Source: Methyloradius palustris (lineage in GTDB: Bacteria > Pseudomonadota > Gammaproteobacteria > Burkholderiales > Methylophilaceae). Taken from it: a stretch of 64,000 nt of DNA. Position 1 is the first letter of the stretch; each line of letters opens with the position of its first letter. Of this stretch, positions 52,119-60,971 are shown piece by piece. The stretch lies in NCBI RefSeq assembly GCF_019703875.1, contig NZ_AP024110.1:1364001-1428000 (forward strand). The letters run 5' to 3'. The position numbers and the translations under genes are program-made. The notes beneath the pieces are model-generated. The model saw nothing but the letters and a program-made list of their open reading frames with translations, ran no database searches and was not told the DNA's origin.

Positions 52119-52700
52119 CTAGACGATGGTAATGCCTTCGTTGATCAGCATATTAGTGAGTGCAATCAAGGGCAGGCCGATTAAAGCGTTCGGGTCACTG
52201 CCTTCCATTGATTTAATCAATGCGATGCCCAAACCTTCAGATTTAGCGCTGCCTGCACAATCATATGGCTGTTCTTTGAGTAGATAGTTTTCAATCTGTG
52301 CATCGGTTAGTGATCTGAATTCAACTAAATAGGGGATTACCTCAGCCTGCATGTGTTGAGTTTGCGCGTTATACAGGCAAAGTGCGCTGTGAAAGGTCAC
52401 TTTGCGGCCACGCAACATTTGTAGCTGCTTGAAAGCCTTGATGTGTGAACCTGGCTTGCCAATCTGCAAGTCATCGATTGTTGCTACCTGATCGCAACCA
52501 ATCACCAAAGCGTCAGGGTGAGTTTCTGCAACCTTGCGTGCTTTCAATTGAGCCAAACGCAATGCCGTTGCTTGTGCCGCCTCATTCGCTAAAGGAGACT
52601 CACCAATATTAGGCGAAACCACACTAAACGGTAATTGAAGTCGAGACAAAAGCTCGCGCCTAAACGGGGACGACGAGGCAAGAATAATTGCTTGGTTCAT
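52119..52700 (-). CDS. yceF: Maf-family nucleotide pyrophosphatase, YceF-type (7-methyl-GTP)
   Basis: House-cleaning pyrophosphatase (193 aa; E. coli YceF 194 aa). It begins IILASSSPFRRELLSRLQLP, continues with LVIGCDQVATIDDLQIGKPG and PYDCAGSAKSEGLGIALIKS, and ends with GLPLIALTNMLINEGI, following the YceF (m7GTP) rather than the YhdE (dTTP/UTP) subgroup. In many proteobacteria it sits next to yceD-rpmF-plsX; here pycAB separates them. A terminator lies between pycB and this gene, so it likely has its own promoter. Confidence 0.9.
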   Translation of the reverse strand: MNQAIILASSSPFRRELLSRLQLPFSVVSPNIGESPLANEAAQATALRLAQLKARKVAETHPDALVIGCDQVATIDDLQIGKPGSHIKAFKQLQMLRGRKVTFHSALCLYNAQTQHMQAEVIPYLVEFRSLTDAQIENYLLKEQPYDCAGSAKSEGLGIALIKSMEGSDPNALIGLPLIALTNMLINEGITIV

Positions 52701-52718
52701 ATGCTTTAATCTTCAAAT

Positions 52719-52749
52719 TAAAAAGCCGATAGCAAATATGCCATCGGCT
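52719..52749 (-). terminator. Intrinsic terminator downstream of pycB
   Basis: On the minus strand AGCCGATGGC pairs with GCTATCGGCT (one mismatch) and is followed by TTTTTAATTT. It is placed between pycB and yceF and would end the pycA-pycB transcript. Confidence 0.75.
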
Positions 52750-52781
52750 ATCAATATTGCTGCTATTCAAGCGTGTATAAA

Positions 52782-54623
52782 TTATTCAGGCTTGATTTCC
52801 AACAAAGATTCATCTGGAGTAACGGTATCGCCTTTTTTCACGTGCACGGCGACTACAATCCCAGTTTTAGGGGCTTGTATTTCGTTTTCCATCTTCATGG
52901 CTTCGATCACTAGCACAGGGTCACCTGCAGTGACTTTATCACCAGCTTTAACCTTCACTTCAACAATGCTGCCGGGCATGGCAGTCGTCACACAACCTTC
53001 ATGTGATGGGCGAGGGCGACCGCTACTTGTAACCCCACCAGCTGTTTTTTTCTTGCCGCCTGATTTACTGCCTGAGACTTCAACCTCGCTCAAGGTTTCA
53101 ACGATGACTTCTTCTCCTATACCATCAACTGATACATAGAATGGGCGCTGCTCTTCACCACGGTGACCGCTGCCAGTCAGCTTGATATGGAAGGTTTCAC
53201 CATGCAGGGTGACATTGAATTCGTTCGGTGCGTAACGTGAAGCTGAAGTCGCAGCCGTTTCTTTGGTTAGCAAAGGTTCTGCTTTCAACGAACCCGCATT
53301 TCGTTCTTGCAGGAATGTTTTCGCCAAATCTGGGAACATTGCATAAGTCAGCACGTCTTCTTCTGACTTGGCCAAGCCTTCAACTTCGCTACTTAACTTT
53401 TCCATTTCATTGTCTAGCAAATCAGCAGGGCGGCATTCAATGACTTTTGCATCACCAACAGCAAGGTTTTTTATGTCAGCATTGACTGCGCTAGGCGCTT
53501 TGCCATACTGGCCTAGGAAATAATTTTTAACTTCATTGGTGATTGATTTGTAGCGTGCACCTGTCATCACATTCAGCACAGCTTGCGTGCCGACGATTTG
53601 TGAAGTCGGTGTGACTAGCGGAGGAAAGCCCAAATCTTCGCGCACGCGCGGGATTTCAGCCAGCACTTCATCCATACGGTCGAGTGCACCTTGTTCTTTA
53701 AGCTGGTTAGACAAATTTGAAATCATGCCGCCAGGTACCTGGTTCACTAGAACACGGGTATCAACGCCAGTGAACTCGCTTTCAAACTGCCAATATTTCT
53801 TGCGAACTTCGCGGAAATAAGCAGCGATTTCCTGCAACTTTCCAATATCTAAACCAGTATCATATTCAGTGCCTTTTAATGCTGCGACTATACTTTCGGT
53901 GGTTGGTAAGCTCGCACCTTCAGCAAATGAAGAAATGCAGCCATCAACAATCGCAACGCCATTATCTACAGCACGTAAAACTGACATGCTAGCCAAGCCA
54001 GATGTGGCGTGTGCATGTAAGTGAATTGGTAATTTAATTGCAGCACGTAAGGACTTAACTAGCTCACCAGTGATTTCAGGTGTTAGCAAGCTGGCCATGT
54101 CTTTAATAGCAATGGTATCGCAGCCAAAAGCTTCTAACTCTCTGGCCAGCGCGACGAAGTAGGGAATGTCGTGAACGGGGCTTGTTGTGTAGCTGATTGT
54201 ACCTTCAGCATGCTTGCCTACTTTTTTCACGGCTTCAATCGAAACCTTGAGGTTACGCAGGTCATTCATCGCATCGAAAATACGGAATACATCCACGCCG
54301 TTATCTGCTGACTTCTGTACAAATGCACGTACGACATCATCAGAGTAGTGGCGATAACCAAGCAGGTTTTGCCCGCGCAACAACATTTGGATCTGACTGT
54401 TAGGCATGGCCTTGCGTAACTTCTTCAGACGCTCCCAAGGATCTTCTTTCAGGTAACGTACACAGGCATCAAAAGTAGCGCCGCCCCAAGCTTCAAGCGA
54501 CCAAAAACCTGCGTCATCCAGTTTGCCAGCAATAGGCAACATGTCCTCTGTGCGCATGCGAGTAGCAATCAAAGATTGATGCCCGTCACGTAAAACTAGT
54601 TCTGAAACATGTACTTTAGTCAT
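52782..54623 (-). CDS. pycB: Pyruvate carboxylase subunit B (carboxyltransferase-biotin carrier)
   Basis: Subunit (613 aa) holding the carboxyltransferase and biotin carrier domains. The HMGL-like domain starts at VSELVLRDGHQSLIATRMRT, followed by AWGGATFDACVRYL and the PYC/OADA conserved region. The C-terminal biotinyl motif is VLVIEAMKMENEIQAP, about 40 residues from the end, after a Lys/Gly-rich linker. The family also includes oxaloacetate decarboxylase alpha subunits, but the adjacent biotin carboxylase and lack of oadB/oadG point to a two-subunit pyruvate carboxylase supplying oxaloacetate, useful for a methylotroph fixing CO2 into C4 acids. Confidence 0.88.
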   Translation of the reverse strand: MTKVHVSELVLRDGHQSLIATRMRTEDMLPIAGKLDDAGFWSLEAWGGATFDACVRYLKEDPWERLKKLRKAMPNSQIQMLLRGQNLLGYRHYSDDVVRAFVQKSADNGVDVFRIFDAMNDLRNLKVSIEAVKKVGKHAEGTISYTTSPVHDIPYFVALARELEAFGCDTIAIKDMASLLTPEITGELVKSLRAAIKLPIHLHAHATSGLASMSVLRAVDNGVAIVDGCISSFAEGASLPTTESIVAALKGTEYDTGLDIGKLQEIAAYFREVRKKYWQFESEFTGVDTRVLVNQVPGGMISNLSNQLKEQGALDRMDEVLAEIPRVREDLGFPPLVTPTSQIVGTQAVLNVMTGARYKSITNEVKNYFLGQYGKAPSAVNADIKNLAVGDAKVIECRPADLLDNEMEKLSSEVEGLAKSEEDVLTYAMFPDLAKTFLQERNAGSLKAEPLLTKETAATSASRYAPNEFNVTLHGETFHIKLTGSGHRGEEQRPFYVSVDGIGEEVIVETLSEVEVSGSKSGGKKKTAGGVTSSGRPRPSHEGCVTTAMPGSIVEVKVKAGDKVTAGDPVLVIEAMKMENEIQAPKTGIVVAVHVKKGDTVTPDESLLEIKPE

Positions 54624-54665
54624 ATCGTTAAATTATCACTTTAAGTTTTCAAAAACAAAATCAGG

Positions 54666-56084
54666 TTAAATACCTTCGTGTGCTGCAATCGCTGCTGATA
54701 TCGCCGCAGCAATCAACTCACGCGGAAATTCTGTTGCGTAATTAATAAGTTCAGGATGCGATTCAACAAAACTGGTATCGAAATTGGCGGCTCTAAAATC
54801 AGGGTGTTTCAATATCTCCTGATAGTAGGGGATGGTTGTTTTCACACCGTAGACCACCATATCATTTAAAGCGCGACGCCCACGCTCCATAACGCCATCC
54901 CAACTCAAGGCCCATACTGTCAGCTTTGCGCACATGGAGTCGTAATAAGGCGGAATCACATAGCCACTGTACATGGCAGCATCCATGCGCACACCAGGGC
55001 CACCAGGTGCGTAATAGCGGGTGATTTTACCAAAGCTCGGCAAGAAATCATTCTTTGGGTCTTCGGCGTTGATGCGGAATTCCATAGCAAAGCCACGATA
55101 GCTCACATCAGACTGCTTATATTGTAGCTTCAGGCGATCCGCAATCCGGATTTGCTCTTGTACGATATCAATCCCAGTAATGCTCTCGGTAACTGTATGT
55201 TCTACCTGCAGACGTGTGTTCATCTCCATGAAATAGAAGTTGTTTTCAGAATCCAGCAAGAACTCAACCGTGCCCGCATTCTCATAACCCACGGCTTTGG
55301 CCGCTTTTACACCGAGATTGCCGATATATTCGCGTTGCGCTTTGCTTAATTGAGGCGAGGGCGCGATCTCAATGAGCTTTTGGTTACGGCGTTGTATGGA
55401 GCAATCGCGCTCAAACAAGTGGATTACGTTGCCATGACTATCGGCAAGAATTTGTACTTCTATATGGCGTGGATTAACTACGCATTTCTCGAGGAAGACT
55501 TCTGGCTTGCCAAATGCCTTGCTGGCTTCCGAAATAACGCGATCGTAATTACCAAGCAACTCTTTTTCATCATTGCAACGACGAATACCACGACCACCAC
55601 CACCGTTGGTGGCCTTTAGCATGACTGGGTAGCCAATTTTCGCAGCTAGTTTACGCGCCTCTTCAAGGTCAGCAAGGTTACCTTCACTGCCTGGTACACA
55701 AGGAATGCCAGCCTTGATCATGGCATTGCGCGCCTGGATTTTGTCACCCATCTGGCGAATAACTTTGGCATCTGGCCCGATAAACTTAATGCCGCGGCGC
55801 GAGCATATTTCTGCAAGTTCAGGGTTCTCGGATAGGAAGCCATAACCAGGATGCAATGCATCACAGCCCGAAGCGACCGCCAGATTGACGATGTTATGTG
55901 CATTCAGATAGCCAACAACGGGGTCAGACCCAATGTTGTAAGCTTCATCTGCTTTTTTTACGTGCAATGCATGGCGATCTGCATCCGAATAAATGGCCAC
56001 AGATTTAATGCCCATCTCTGAGCAAGCACGGACAATACGCACGGCGATTTCACCGCGATTAGCAACTAGAATTTTTTTGATCAC
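54666..56084 (-). CDS. pycA: Pyruvate carboxylase subunit A (biotin carboxylase)
   Basis: ATP-grasp biotin carboxylase (472 aa from this start) that charges the biotin of PycB. It starts IKKILVANRGEIAVRIVRAC and has the ATP loop MLKATNGGGGRGIRRCND, EVQILADSHGNVIHLFERD, CSIQRRNQKLIEIAPSP and the catalytic FMEMNTRLQVEHTVTE. The frame extends to an ATG at 56120, but a minus-strand -10 box (TATAAT, 56126-56121) would put the transcript start near 56114, downstream of that ATG. The GTG at 56084 gives the family's usual start. AccC is an alternative, but it is usually encoded with accB. Confidence 0.88.
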   Translation of the reverse strand: MIKKILVANRGEIAVRIVRACSEMGIKSVAIYSDADRHALHVKKADEAYNIGSDPVVGYLNAHNIVNLAVASGCDALHPGYGFLSENPELAEICSRRGIKFIGPDAKVIRQMGDKIQARNAMIKAGIPCVPGSEGNLADLEEARKLAAKIGYPVMLKATNGGGGRGIRRCNDEKELLGNYDRVISEASKAFGKPEVFLEKCVVNPRHIEVQILADSHGNVIHLFERDCSIQRRNQKLIEIAPSPQLSKAQREYIGNLGVKAAKAVGYENAGTVEFLLDSENNFYFMEMNTRLQVEHTVTESITGIDIVQEQIRIADRLKLQYKQSDVSYRGFAMEFRINAEDPKNDFLPSFGKITRYYAPGGPGVRMDAAMYSGYVIPPYYDSMCAKLTVWALSWDGVMERGRRALNDMVVYGVKTTIPYYQEILKHPDFRAANFDTSFVESHPELINYATEFPRELIAAAISAAIAAHEGI

Positions 56085-56120
56085 ACTACAGACCTGATTC
56101 TTTGACACGGCAATGAGCAA

Positions 56121-56126
56121 ATTATA
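56121..56126 (-). promoter_or_regulatory. Minus-strand -10 box for pycA
   Basis: A consensus TATAAT on the minus strand, about 37 bases upstream of the GTG start of pycA. The -35 region is weak. It supports the downstream GTG start. Confidence 0.45.
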
Positions 56127-56210
56127 TCATGCGCGCCTTGCCATCGCATCACCCAATAACGGCTGGCTGCGACTGTCGTTATTTTAAGCATCACTTAATT
56201 GTGTCTCCAC

Positions 56211-56216
56211 TATAAT
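56211..56216 (+). promoter_or_regulatory. -10 box for yceD-rpmF
   Basis: TATAAT lies 84 bases upstream of the yceD ATG, with no good -35 at 16-18 bases. Together with the minus-strand box at 56121-56126 it marks the pycA/yceD gap as a divergent promoter region. Confidence 0.4.
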
Positions 56217-56299
56217 GAGAGGCAATCCAATTTATATTGCTTGGCATGGGATCCAAATTTAAGTATCGCAACCACTAAATCACCTAGGCAAAACTGACC

Positions 56300-56782
56300 A
56301 TGATCATTGATAACATTGAATTTGCGAGGAAATCTCTTGAATTTCATGATACAATCTCGGTTTTACAATTCAACCGCCTTGAAGATGTTCTTGCATCCAA
56401 TAAAGGTGAGCTTGATTGTCGTTTGCTAGGTAAAGTGGCAATCGGGAATAGGCTGGAGCTTGAGTTATCAGTACGAGGCGTTTTGCAGCTGACTTGTCAG
56501 CGATGCCTAGAACCATTTGATTTTAATCTTGATATTACGTCCAGATTTATAGTGGTTAATGATGAAAGCGACATCCCGTCAGAAGAAGATGATCTGGAAG
56601 AGCACGATTATCTGATTGCTGACCCAAAAATGCAGTTATTTGAGTTAATTGAAGATGAAGTTTTATTAGCTTTGCCTCTAGCGCCTAAACACGCAGGTGA
56701 GGATTGTGGTGCAGATAGCATGATCGCGGCATTGAAGAAACCAAGCCCATTTCAAGCGTTGCAAAACTTAAAGAGCAAATAA
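56300..56782 (+). CDS. yceD: YceD/DUF177 family protein
   Basis: Cytoplasmic protein (160 aa) linked to 23S rRNA accumulation in E. coli, where it is encoded just upstream of rpmF. The central VLQLTCQRCLEPFDFNLDIT with its CxxC pair is the family's hallmark; an acidic stretch (SEEDDLEEHDY) follows. Length is close to E. coli YceD (173 aa). It is 42 bases before rpmF. Confidence 0.9.
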   Translation: MIIDNIEFARKSLEFHDTISVLQFNRLEDVLASNKGELDCRLLGKVAIGNRLELELSVRGVLQLTCQRCLEPFDFNLDITSRFIVVNDESDIPSEEDDLEEHDYLIADPKMQLFELIEDEVLLALPLAPKHAGEDCGADSMIAALKKPSPFQALQNLKSK

Positions 56783-56824
56783 AGCTTTTAATAAGTAGTA
56801 ATAGAAAGTTAATAGGAGTTAATT

Positions 56825-57004
56825 ATGGCCGTCCAACAAAACAAGAAGTCACCTTCAAAGCGTGGCATGCACCGTTCACACGATTTTCTGACCAACCCAC
56901 CGTTGGCAGTAGAGCCTACAACAGGTGAAGTGCATTTGCGTCACCATATCAGTCCAAACGGTTATTACCGCGGCCGCAAGGTTTTGCCTGCCAAGGGCGA
57001 GTAA
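56825..57004 (+). CDS. rpmF: 50S ribosomal protein L32
   Basis: Ribosomal protein L32, 59 aa. It begins MAVQQNKKSPSKRGMHRSHD and ends RGRKVLPAKGE, the normal length for the family. The zinc-type CxxC seen in some L32 proteins is absent (no cysteines), as in E. coli L32. A GGAG ribosome site precedes the ATG. The gene is followed by a terminator and then plsX. Confidence 0.95.
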   Translation: MAVQQNKKSPSKRGMHRSHDFLTNPPLAVEPTTGEVHLRHHISPNGYYRGRKVLPAKGE

Positions 57005-57018
57005 GCTAGATAAATAAC

Positions 57019-57052
57019 AACGTCTAATCAGTTTCTGGTTAGACGTTTTTTT
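57019..57052 (+). terminator. Intrinsic terminator between rpmF and plsX
   Basis: AACGTCTAATCAG (57019-57031) pairs with CTGGTTAGACGTT (57035-57047), 13 positions with one G-T, around a TTT loop; the T run continues to 57052. It ends 15 bases before the TTG start of plsX, leaving no room for a separate plsX promoter or ribosome site beyond it. Confidence 0.8.
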
Positions 57053-57066
57053 ATACTTATAAAATC

Positions 57067-58158
57067 TTGACACAAGCAATTACCGTCGCTATTGATGCTA
57101 TGGGTGGCGACCACGGTCCCCACGTCACAGTGCCAGCAGCGCTATCGGCACTTAAGCAGCATAGCGAAATCCATATTATTCTTGTTGGGCTTAAAGAAGC
57201 TATTGAAGCAGAGCTATCTGCCAACCATGCCGAAATAAGTTCACGTCTGCGCATTCATCATGCAAGCCAGCAGGTTGCCATGGATGAGTCACCACAAAGC
57301 GCACTCAAGAATAAAAAAGATTCATCCATGCGAGTTGCCATCAATCTGGTCAAAACTGGCGAGGCAAATGCATGCGTGAGTGCAGGCAATACTGGCGCAC
57401 TGATGGCCACAGCACGTTTTGTGCTAAAAACCCTCCCAGGTATTGATCGACCAGCCATTGCAGCTGTATTACCCAATAAAAAAGGCATGACCTATATGCT
57501 AGATTTAGGGGCAAATGCGGACTGTACTGCCGAACATTTACTGCAATTCGCCATCATGGGTTCGACCCTAGTTTCCTGCGTAGAGAACAAACCACGCCCA
57601 ACTATTGGTTTGCTTAATATTGGTTCTGAAGACATTAAGGGTAATGAGGTCGTCAAGCAAGCTGGTGAGCTACTAAGAGCCAGCCATCTTAACTTTTACG
57701 GAAACGTGGAGGGTGATGATATTTTCAAAGGCACTACTGATGTGGTCGTATGTGATGGCTTTGTAGGCAATGTTGCGCTCAAAACCTCGGAAGGCTTGGC
57801 AAGCATGATGGCCATGTTCCTGACACAAGAGTTTAAACGAAATGTATTTACTAAGTTAATGGCTTTGGCTGCCATGCCAGTGCTAAAAGCTTTCAAAAAA
57901 CGCCTAGACCCAAGACGTTACAATGGCGCCAGCTTTTTAGGTTTGCGCGGTATCGTAGTGAAAAGTCACGGCGGGGCTGACATTTTCTCCTTCTCACATG
58001 CCATCAATACTGCAGTTGAAGAGTCCAGCAGCGGTGTTTTGCAAAAGATCACTGAGCAGCTAGAAATCGAACACCTGAAGCCAAGCACAAACAAACTGGA
58101 AGAAAGCACTTTGGAATTATCTGCTGCAAATACCACCGAATTGAAGGCCATCGCATGA
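57067..58158 (+). CDS. plsX: Phosphate acyltransferase PlsX
   Basis: Peripheral membrane enzyme (363 aa; E. coli 356 aa) making acyl-phosphate from acyl-ACP for phospholipid synthesis. It starts ITVAIDAMGGDHGPHVTVPA, with MDESPQSALKNKKDSSMRVA, VSAGNTGALMATARFVL and VCDGFVGNVALKTSEGLASM. The start is a TTG without a clear ribosome site, directly after the rpmF terminator hairpin. The stop overlaps the fabH ATG by four bases. Confidence 0.94.
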   Translation: MTQAITVAIDAMGGDHGPHVTVPAALSALKQHSEIHIILVGLKEAIEAELSANHAEISSRLRIHHASQQVAMDESPQSALKNKKDSSMRVAINLVKTGEANACVSAGNTGALMATARFVLKTLPGIDRPAIAAVLPNKKGMTYMLDLGANADCTAEHLLQFAIMGSTLVSCVENKPRPTIGLLNIGSEDIKGNEVVKQAGELLRASHLNFYGNVEGDDIFKGTTDVVVCDGFVGNVALKTSEGLASMMAMFLTQEFKRNVFTKLMALAAMPVLKAFKKRLDPRRYNGASFLGLRGIVVKSHGGADIFSFSHAINTAVEESSSGVLQKITEQLEIEHLKPSTNKLEESTLELSAANTTELKAIA

Positions 58159-59108
58159 CGTTTGCACGTATCGCAGGTACTGGCAGCTATTTGCCCGAGC
58201 GGATTCTGACCAATAAAGAGCTTGAAGTTATGGTGGATACTTCAGATGAATGGATAGTATCTCGTACGGGCATTAAACAACGCCATATTGCAGCTGATAA
58301 TGAATATGCCAGTGATTTAGCCCTGCACGCCGCGCGCAATGCCATTCAGTCTGCAGGCCTTAAAGCTGAAGATATTGATCTGATTATTGTCGCGACCACC
58401 ACACCCGATCGCATATTCCCCAGCACAGCATGCTTATTGCAAGACAAGCTTGGCATATCCAATTGCCCTGCATTCGATATTCAAGCAGTCTGCAGTGGTT
58501 TTATCTATGCACTGGCAACAGCGAATAGCTTTATTAAAACTGGCTCTGCTAAATGTGCCTTGGTGATTGGCGCTGAAACCATGTCGCGCATTACTGACTG
58601 GACTGATCGTACCAACTGCATTTTATGGGGTGATGGCGCAGGCGCCGTCATACTCAAGGCTGATGCTGAGACTGGCATCATCTCTACCCATTTACATGCC
58701 GACGGCAGTTATAGTGGCTTACTGAACGTGCCGTCTGGCATCTCTCAACGCGAGGGCAGCAAAACCATCTACATGGAAGGTAACCCAGTATTCAAGGTTG
58801 CTGTGAATACATTGGATGCAATTGTTGATGAAACTTTAGCTGCCAATAATCTTGAAAAGTCTGATATTGATTGGCTGGTGCCGCATCAAGCCAATATCAG
58901 GATATTAAGTTCTACCGCCAAAAAGCTAGGTATGTCTATGGATAAAGTTGTGGTCACTGTAGATGTGCATGGTAATACATCGGCCGCCTCAGTACCGCTG
59001 GCGTTAGATGTCGCGGTGCGTGATGGCAGAATCAAGCGCGGTGAAACTATTCTCATGGAAGCCTTTGGTGGTGGCTTTACCTGGGGTTCTGTGTTGTTGA
59101 AATATTAG
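58155..59108 (+). CDS. fabH: Beta-ketoacyl-ACP synthase III
   Basis: Condensing enzyme (317 aa, same as E. coli) that starts fatty acid synthesis from acetyl-CoA and malonyl-ACP. The catalytic triad is visible: Cys in AFDIQAVCSGFIYALA, His in LVPHQANIRILSSTAKKL and Asn in DVHGNTSAASVPLALD. The C-terminus is AFGGGFTWGSVLLKY. It overlaps plsX by four bases and precedes fabD. Confidence 0.97.
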   Translation: MTFARIAGTGSYLPERILTNKELEVMVDTSDEWIVSRTGIKQRHIAADNEYASDLALHAARNAIQSAGLKAEDIDLIIVATTTPDRIFPSTACLLQDKLGISNCPAFDIQAVCSGFIYALATANSFIKTGSAKCALVIGAETMSRITDWTDRTNCILWGDGAGAVILKADAETGIISTHLHADGSYSGLLNVPSGISQREGSKTIYMEGNPVFKVAVNTLDAIVDETLAANNLEKSDIDWLVPHQANIRILSSTAKKLGMSMDKVVVTVDVHGNTSAASVPLALDVAVRDGRIKRGETILMEAFGGGFTWGSVLLKY

Positions 59109-59141
59109 GCCGATAAACGGCTATTTTTGATAAGAGACGAA

Positions 59142-60083
59142 ATGAGTTTTGCATTCTTTTTTCCGGGACAAGGTTCCCAATCTGTAGGCATGATGCAAGG
59201 GTTCGGCGATTCACGCGTGATTCGCGATACTTTTGTTGAAGCCTCTGATTTATTAAATACAGATTTCTGGCGCATGGCGACTGAAGCGAATGACGCCATT
59301 AATCAAACAAGTAATACACAGCCTTTGATGCTGACTGCTGGCATTGCCGTATGGCGTGCGTGGCAAAAAGAGGGTGGCAATCTACCCACCGCAATGGCAG
59401 GGCATAGCCTCGGTGAATATTCCGCACTGGTAGCCTCAGGTGCCATAAGCTTTAAAGATGCATTGCCATTGGTCCGTTTTCGTGCCGATGTGATGCAGTC
59501 TGCTGTTGCTGAAGGTGTAGGCGCGATGGCGGCAATACTGGGGTTGGATGACGACACAGTACGCGCAGTCTGTACAGAAGCAGCGCAAGGGCAAGTGCTT
59601 GAAGCGGTAAACCTTAATTCACCAGGACAGGTTGTGATTGCTGGCCATAAGGCAGCGGTTGAGCGTGGCATGGCGCTGGCAAAAGAAAAAGGAGCAAAAC
59701 GCGCCTTGCCTTTGCCAGTCAGCGTTCCGTCTCATTGTGCATTGATGAAGCCAGCTGCCGAGGAGTTACGTGGCTACCTGCAAGATGTTGCTATTACAGC
59801 TAGTACCATACCAGTGCTGCATAATGCAGATGTCGCCTCTTACACTGACGCAGCCAAAATTAAAGATGCATTGGTGCGCCAACTCTATAGCCCTGTAAGA
59901 TGGGTTGAGGCAGTTCAGTCGATTCGTCAGCAAGGCATCACTACAAGCGCTGAATGTGGTCCAGGTAAAGTACTCGCAGGGCTTACAAAGCGTATTGTGG
60001 ATGATATGACGTGTGTTGCATTAATCAGTCAAGATGCGCTGGATGAAGCACAAACCCAATTTAACTCATCATTAAATCAATAA
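59142..60083 (+). CDS. fabD: Malonyl-CoA:ACP transacylase
   Basis: Transacylase (313 aa; E. coli 309 aa) loading malonate onto ACP. It starts FAFFFPGQGSQSVGMMQGFG and has the catalytic Ser in MAGHSLGEYSALVASGAISF, the Arg in LVRFRADVMQSAV, and His in SVPSHCALMKPAAEEL. An upstream TTG at 59127 is in frame, but the ATG at 59142 follows an AGAGAC site and matches the family start. Confidence 0.96.
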   Translation: MSFAFFFPGQGSQSVGMMQGFGDSRVIRDTFVEASDLLNTDFWRMATEANDAINQTSNTQPLMLTAGIAVWRAWQKEGGNLPTAMAGHSLGEYSALVASGAISFKDALPLVRFRADVMQSAVAEGVGAMAAILGLDDDTVRAVCTEAAQGQVLEAVNLNSPGQVVIAGHKAAVERGMALAKEKGAKRALPLPVSVPSHCALMKPAAEELRGYLQDVAITASTIPVLHNADVASYTDAAKIKDALVRQLYSPVRWVEAVQSIRQQGITTSAECGPGKVLAGLTKRIVDDMTCVALISQDALDEAQTQFNSSLNQ

Positions 60084-60093
60084 GAGATATTAC

Positions 60094-60834
60094 ATGTTAC
60101 AAAACCAAATTGCGTTAGTCACAGGGGCAAGTAGAGGCATAGGCGCAGCCATTGCGCTTGAGCTCGCAAAGCAGGGCGCAACCGTGATAGGAACGGCTAC
60201 TTCTGCGCAAGGTGCTGAAAACATTACTCAAGCCCTGCAGCAAGCAGGCTATGCTGGCGTTGGTATGGCACTTGATGTGAATGATCTGGCTCAGGTAGAA
60301 GCTACATTAAAAAGTATTAGCGAACATTATGGAGATGTCACAATTCTGGTGAATAATGCGGGCATTACACGTGATACCTTGTTGATGCGCATGAAAGATG
60401 AAGACTGGGATGCCGTACTGACGACCAATTTGAAATCTGTATTCCGGATGTCACAAGCCGTTTTACGCCCAATGATGAAAGCGCGTACTGGTAGAATCAT
60501 CAGCATTTCATCTGTGGTTGGCCACATGGGTAATGCTGGGCAAACTAACTACGCTGCGGCTAAAGCTGGAATGGCGGGGTTTACCAAATCGCTTGCGGCA
60601 GAGGTGGGGAGCCGTAATATCACTGTGAATTGTGTCGCGCCTGGCTTTATTGATACGGACATGACCAAGGAGTTACCAGAAGCCATTCGTGAAGACCTTA
60701 TGAAGCGTATTCCGCTTGGCCGTCTAGGGAAGGTTGAAGATATTGCTGCTGCGGTTGCCTTTTTGGCATCGCCATCTGCAAGCTACATCAGTGGAGAAAC
60801 CATCCACGTCAACGGGGCAATGTACATGAGTTAA
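60094..60834 (+). CDS. fabG: 3-oxoacyl-[ACP] reductase
   Basis: NADPH-dependent SDR (246 aa; E. coli 244 aa). It has ALVTGASRGIGAAIALELAK, NNAGITRDTLLMRMKDEDWD, the catalytic SSVVGHMGNAGQTNYAAAKA and the C-terminal ISGETIHVNGAMYMS. It is 10 bases after fabD and ends in a hairpin before acpP. Confidence 0.97.
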   Translation: MLQNQIALVTGASRGIGAAIALELAKQGATVIGTATSAQGAENITQALQQAGYAGVGMALDVNDLAQVEATLKSISEHYGDVTILVNNAGITRDTLLMRMKDEDWDAVLTTNLKSVFRMSQAVLRPMMKARTGRIISISSVVGHMGNAGQTNYAAAKAGMAGFTKSLAAEVGSRNITVNCVAPGFIDTDMTKELPEAIREDLMKRIPLGRLGKVEDIAAAVAFLASPSASYISGETIHVNGAMYMS

Positions 60835-60856
60835 TGGCTAACCAAATAGCCATTAA
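60831..60856 (+). promoter_or_regulatory. Hairpin at the fabG 3' end
   Basis: TTAATGGCTA (60831-60840, containing the stop codon) and TAGCCATTAA (60847-60856) form a perfect 10-bp stem with a 6-base loop. There is no T run, so it is more likely a stability or processing element than an efficient terminator. It separates fabG from the acpP promoter. Confidence 0.5.
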
Positions 60857-60901
60857 AGCTCAAATATAAATTGTAAGGTCGTAAATAGTTGAATCTGTTT
60901 T

Positions 60902-60929
60902 TTGAAATCCTCAGGACTTTTGTTAGAAT
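60902..60929 (+). promoter_or_regulatory. acpP promoter (sigma-70, extended -10)
   Basis: TTGAAA (60902-60907) and TAGAAT (60924-60929) are spaced by 16 bases, with a TG at the extended -10 position. The acpP ATG is 43 bases downstream. A CTCAGG (60910-60915)/CCTGAG (60932-60937) inverted repeat spans the spacer and start region and could be an operator. Confidence 0.7.
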
Positions 60930-60971
60930 AGCCTGAGCTTTGTAAGCTACATAACTTGAAAGGGAAATTAG

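Noticed and set aside
52782..54623. Sodium-pumping oxaloacetate decarboxylase alpha subunit
   Set aside because: No oadB or oadG is adjacent, while a biotin carboxylase gene is, so pyruvate carboxylase is the better reading.
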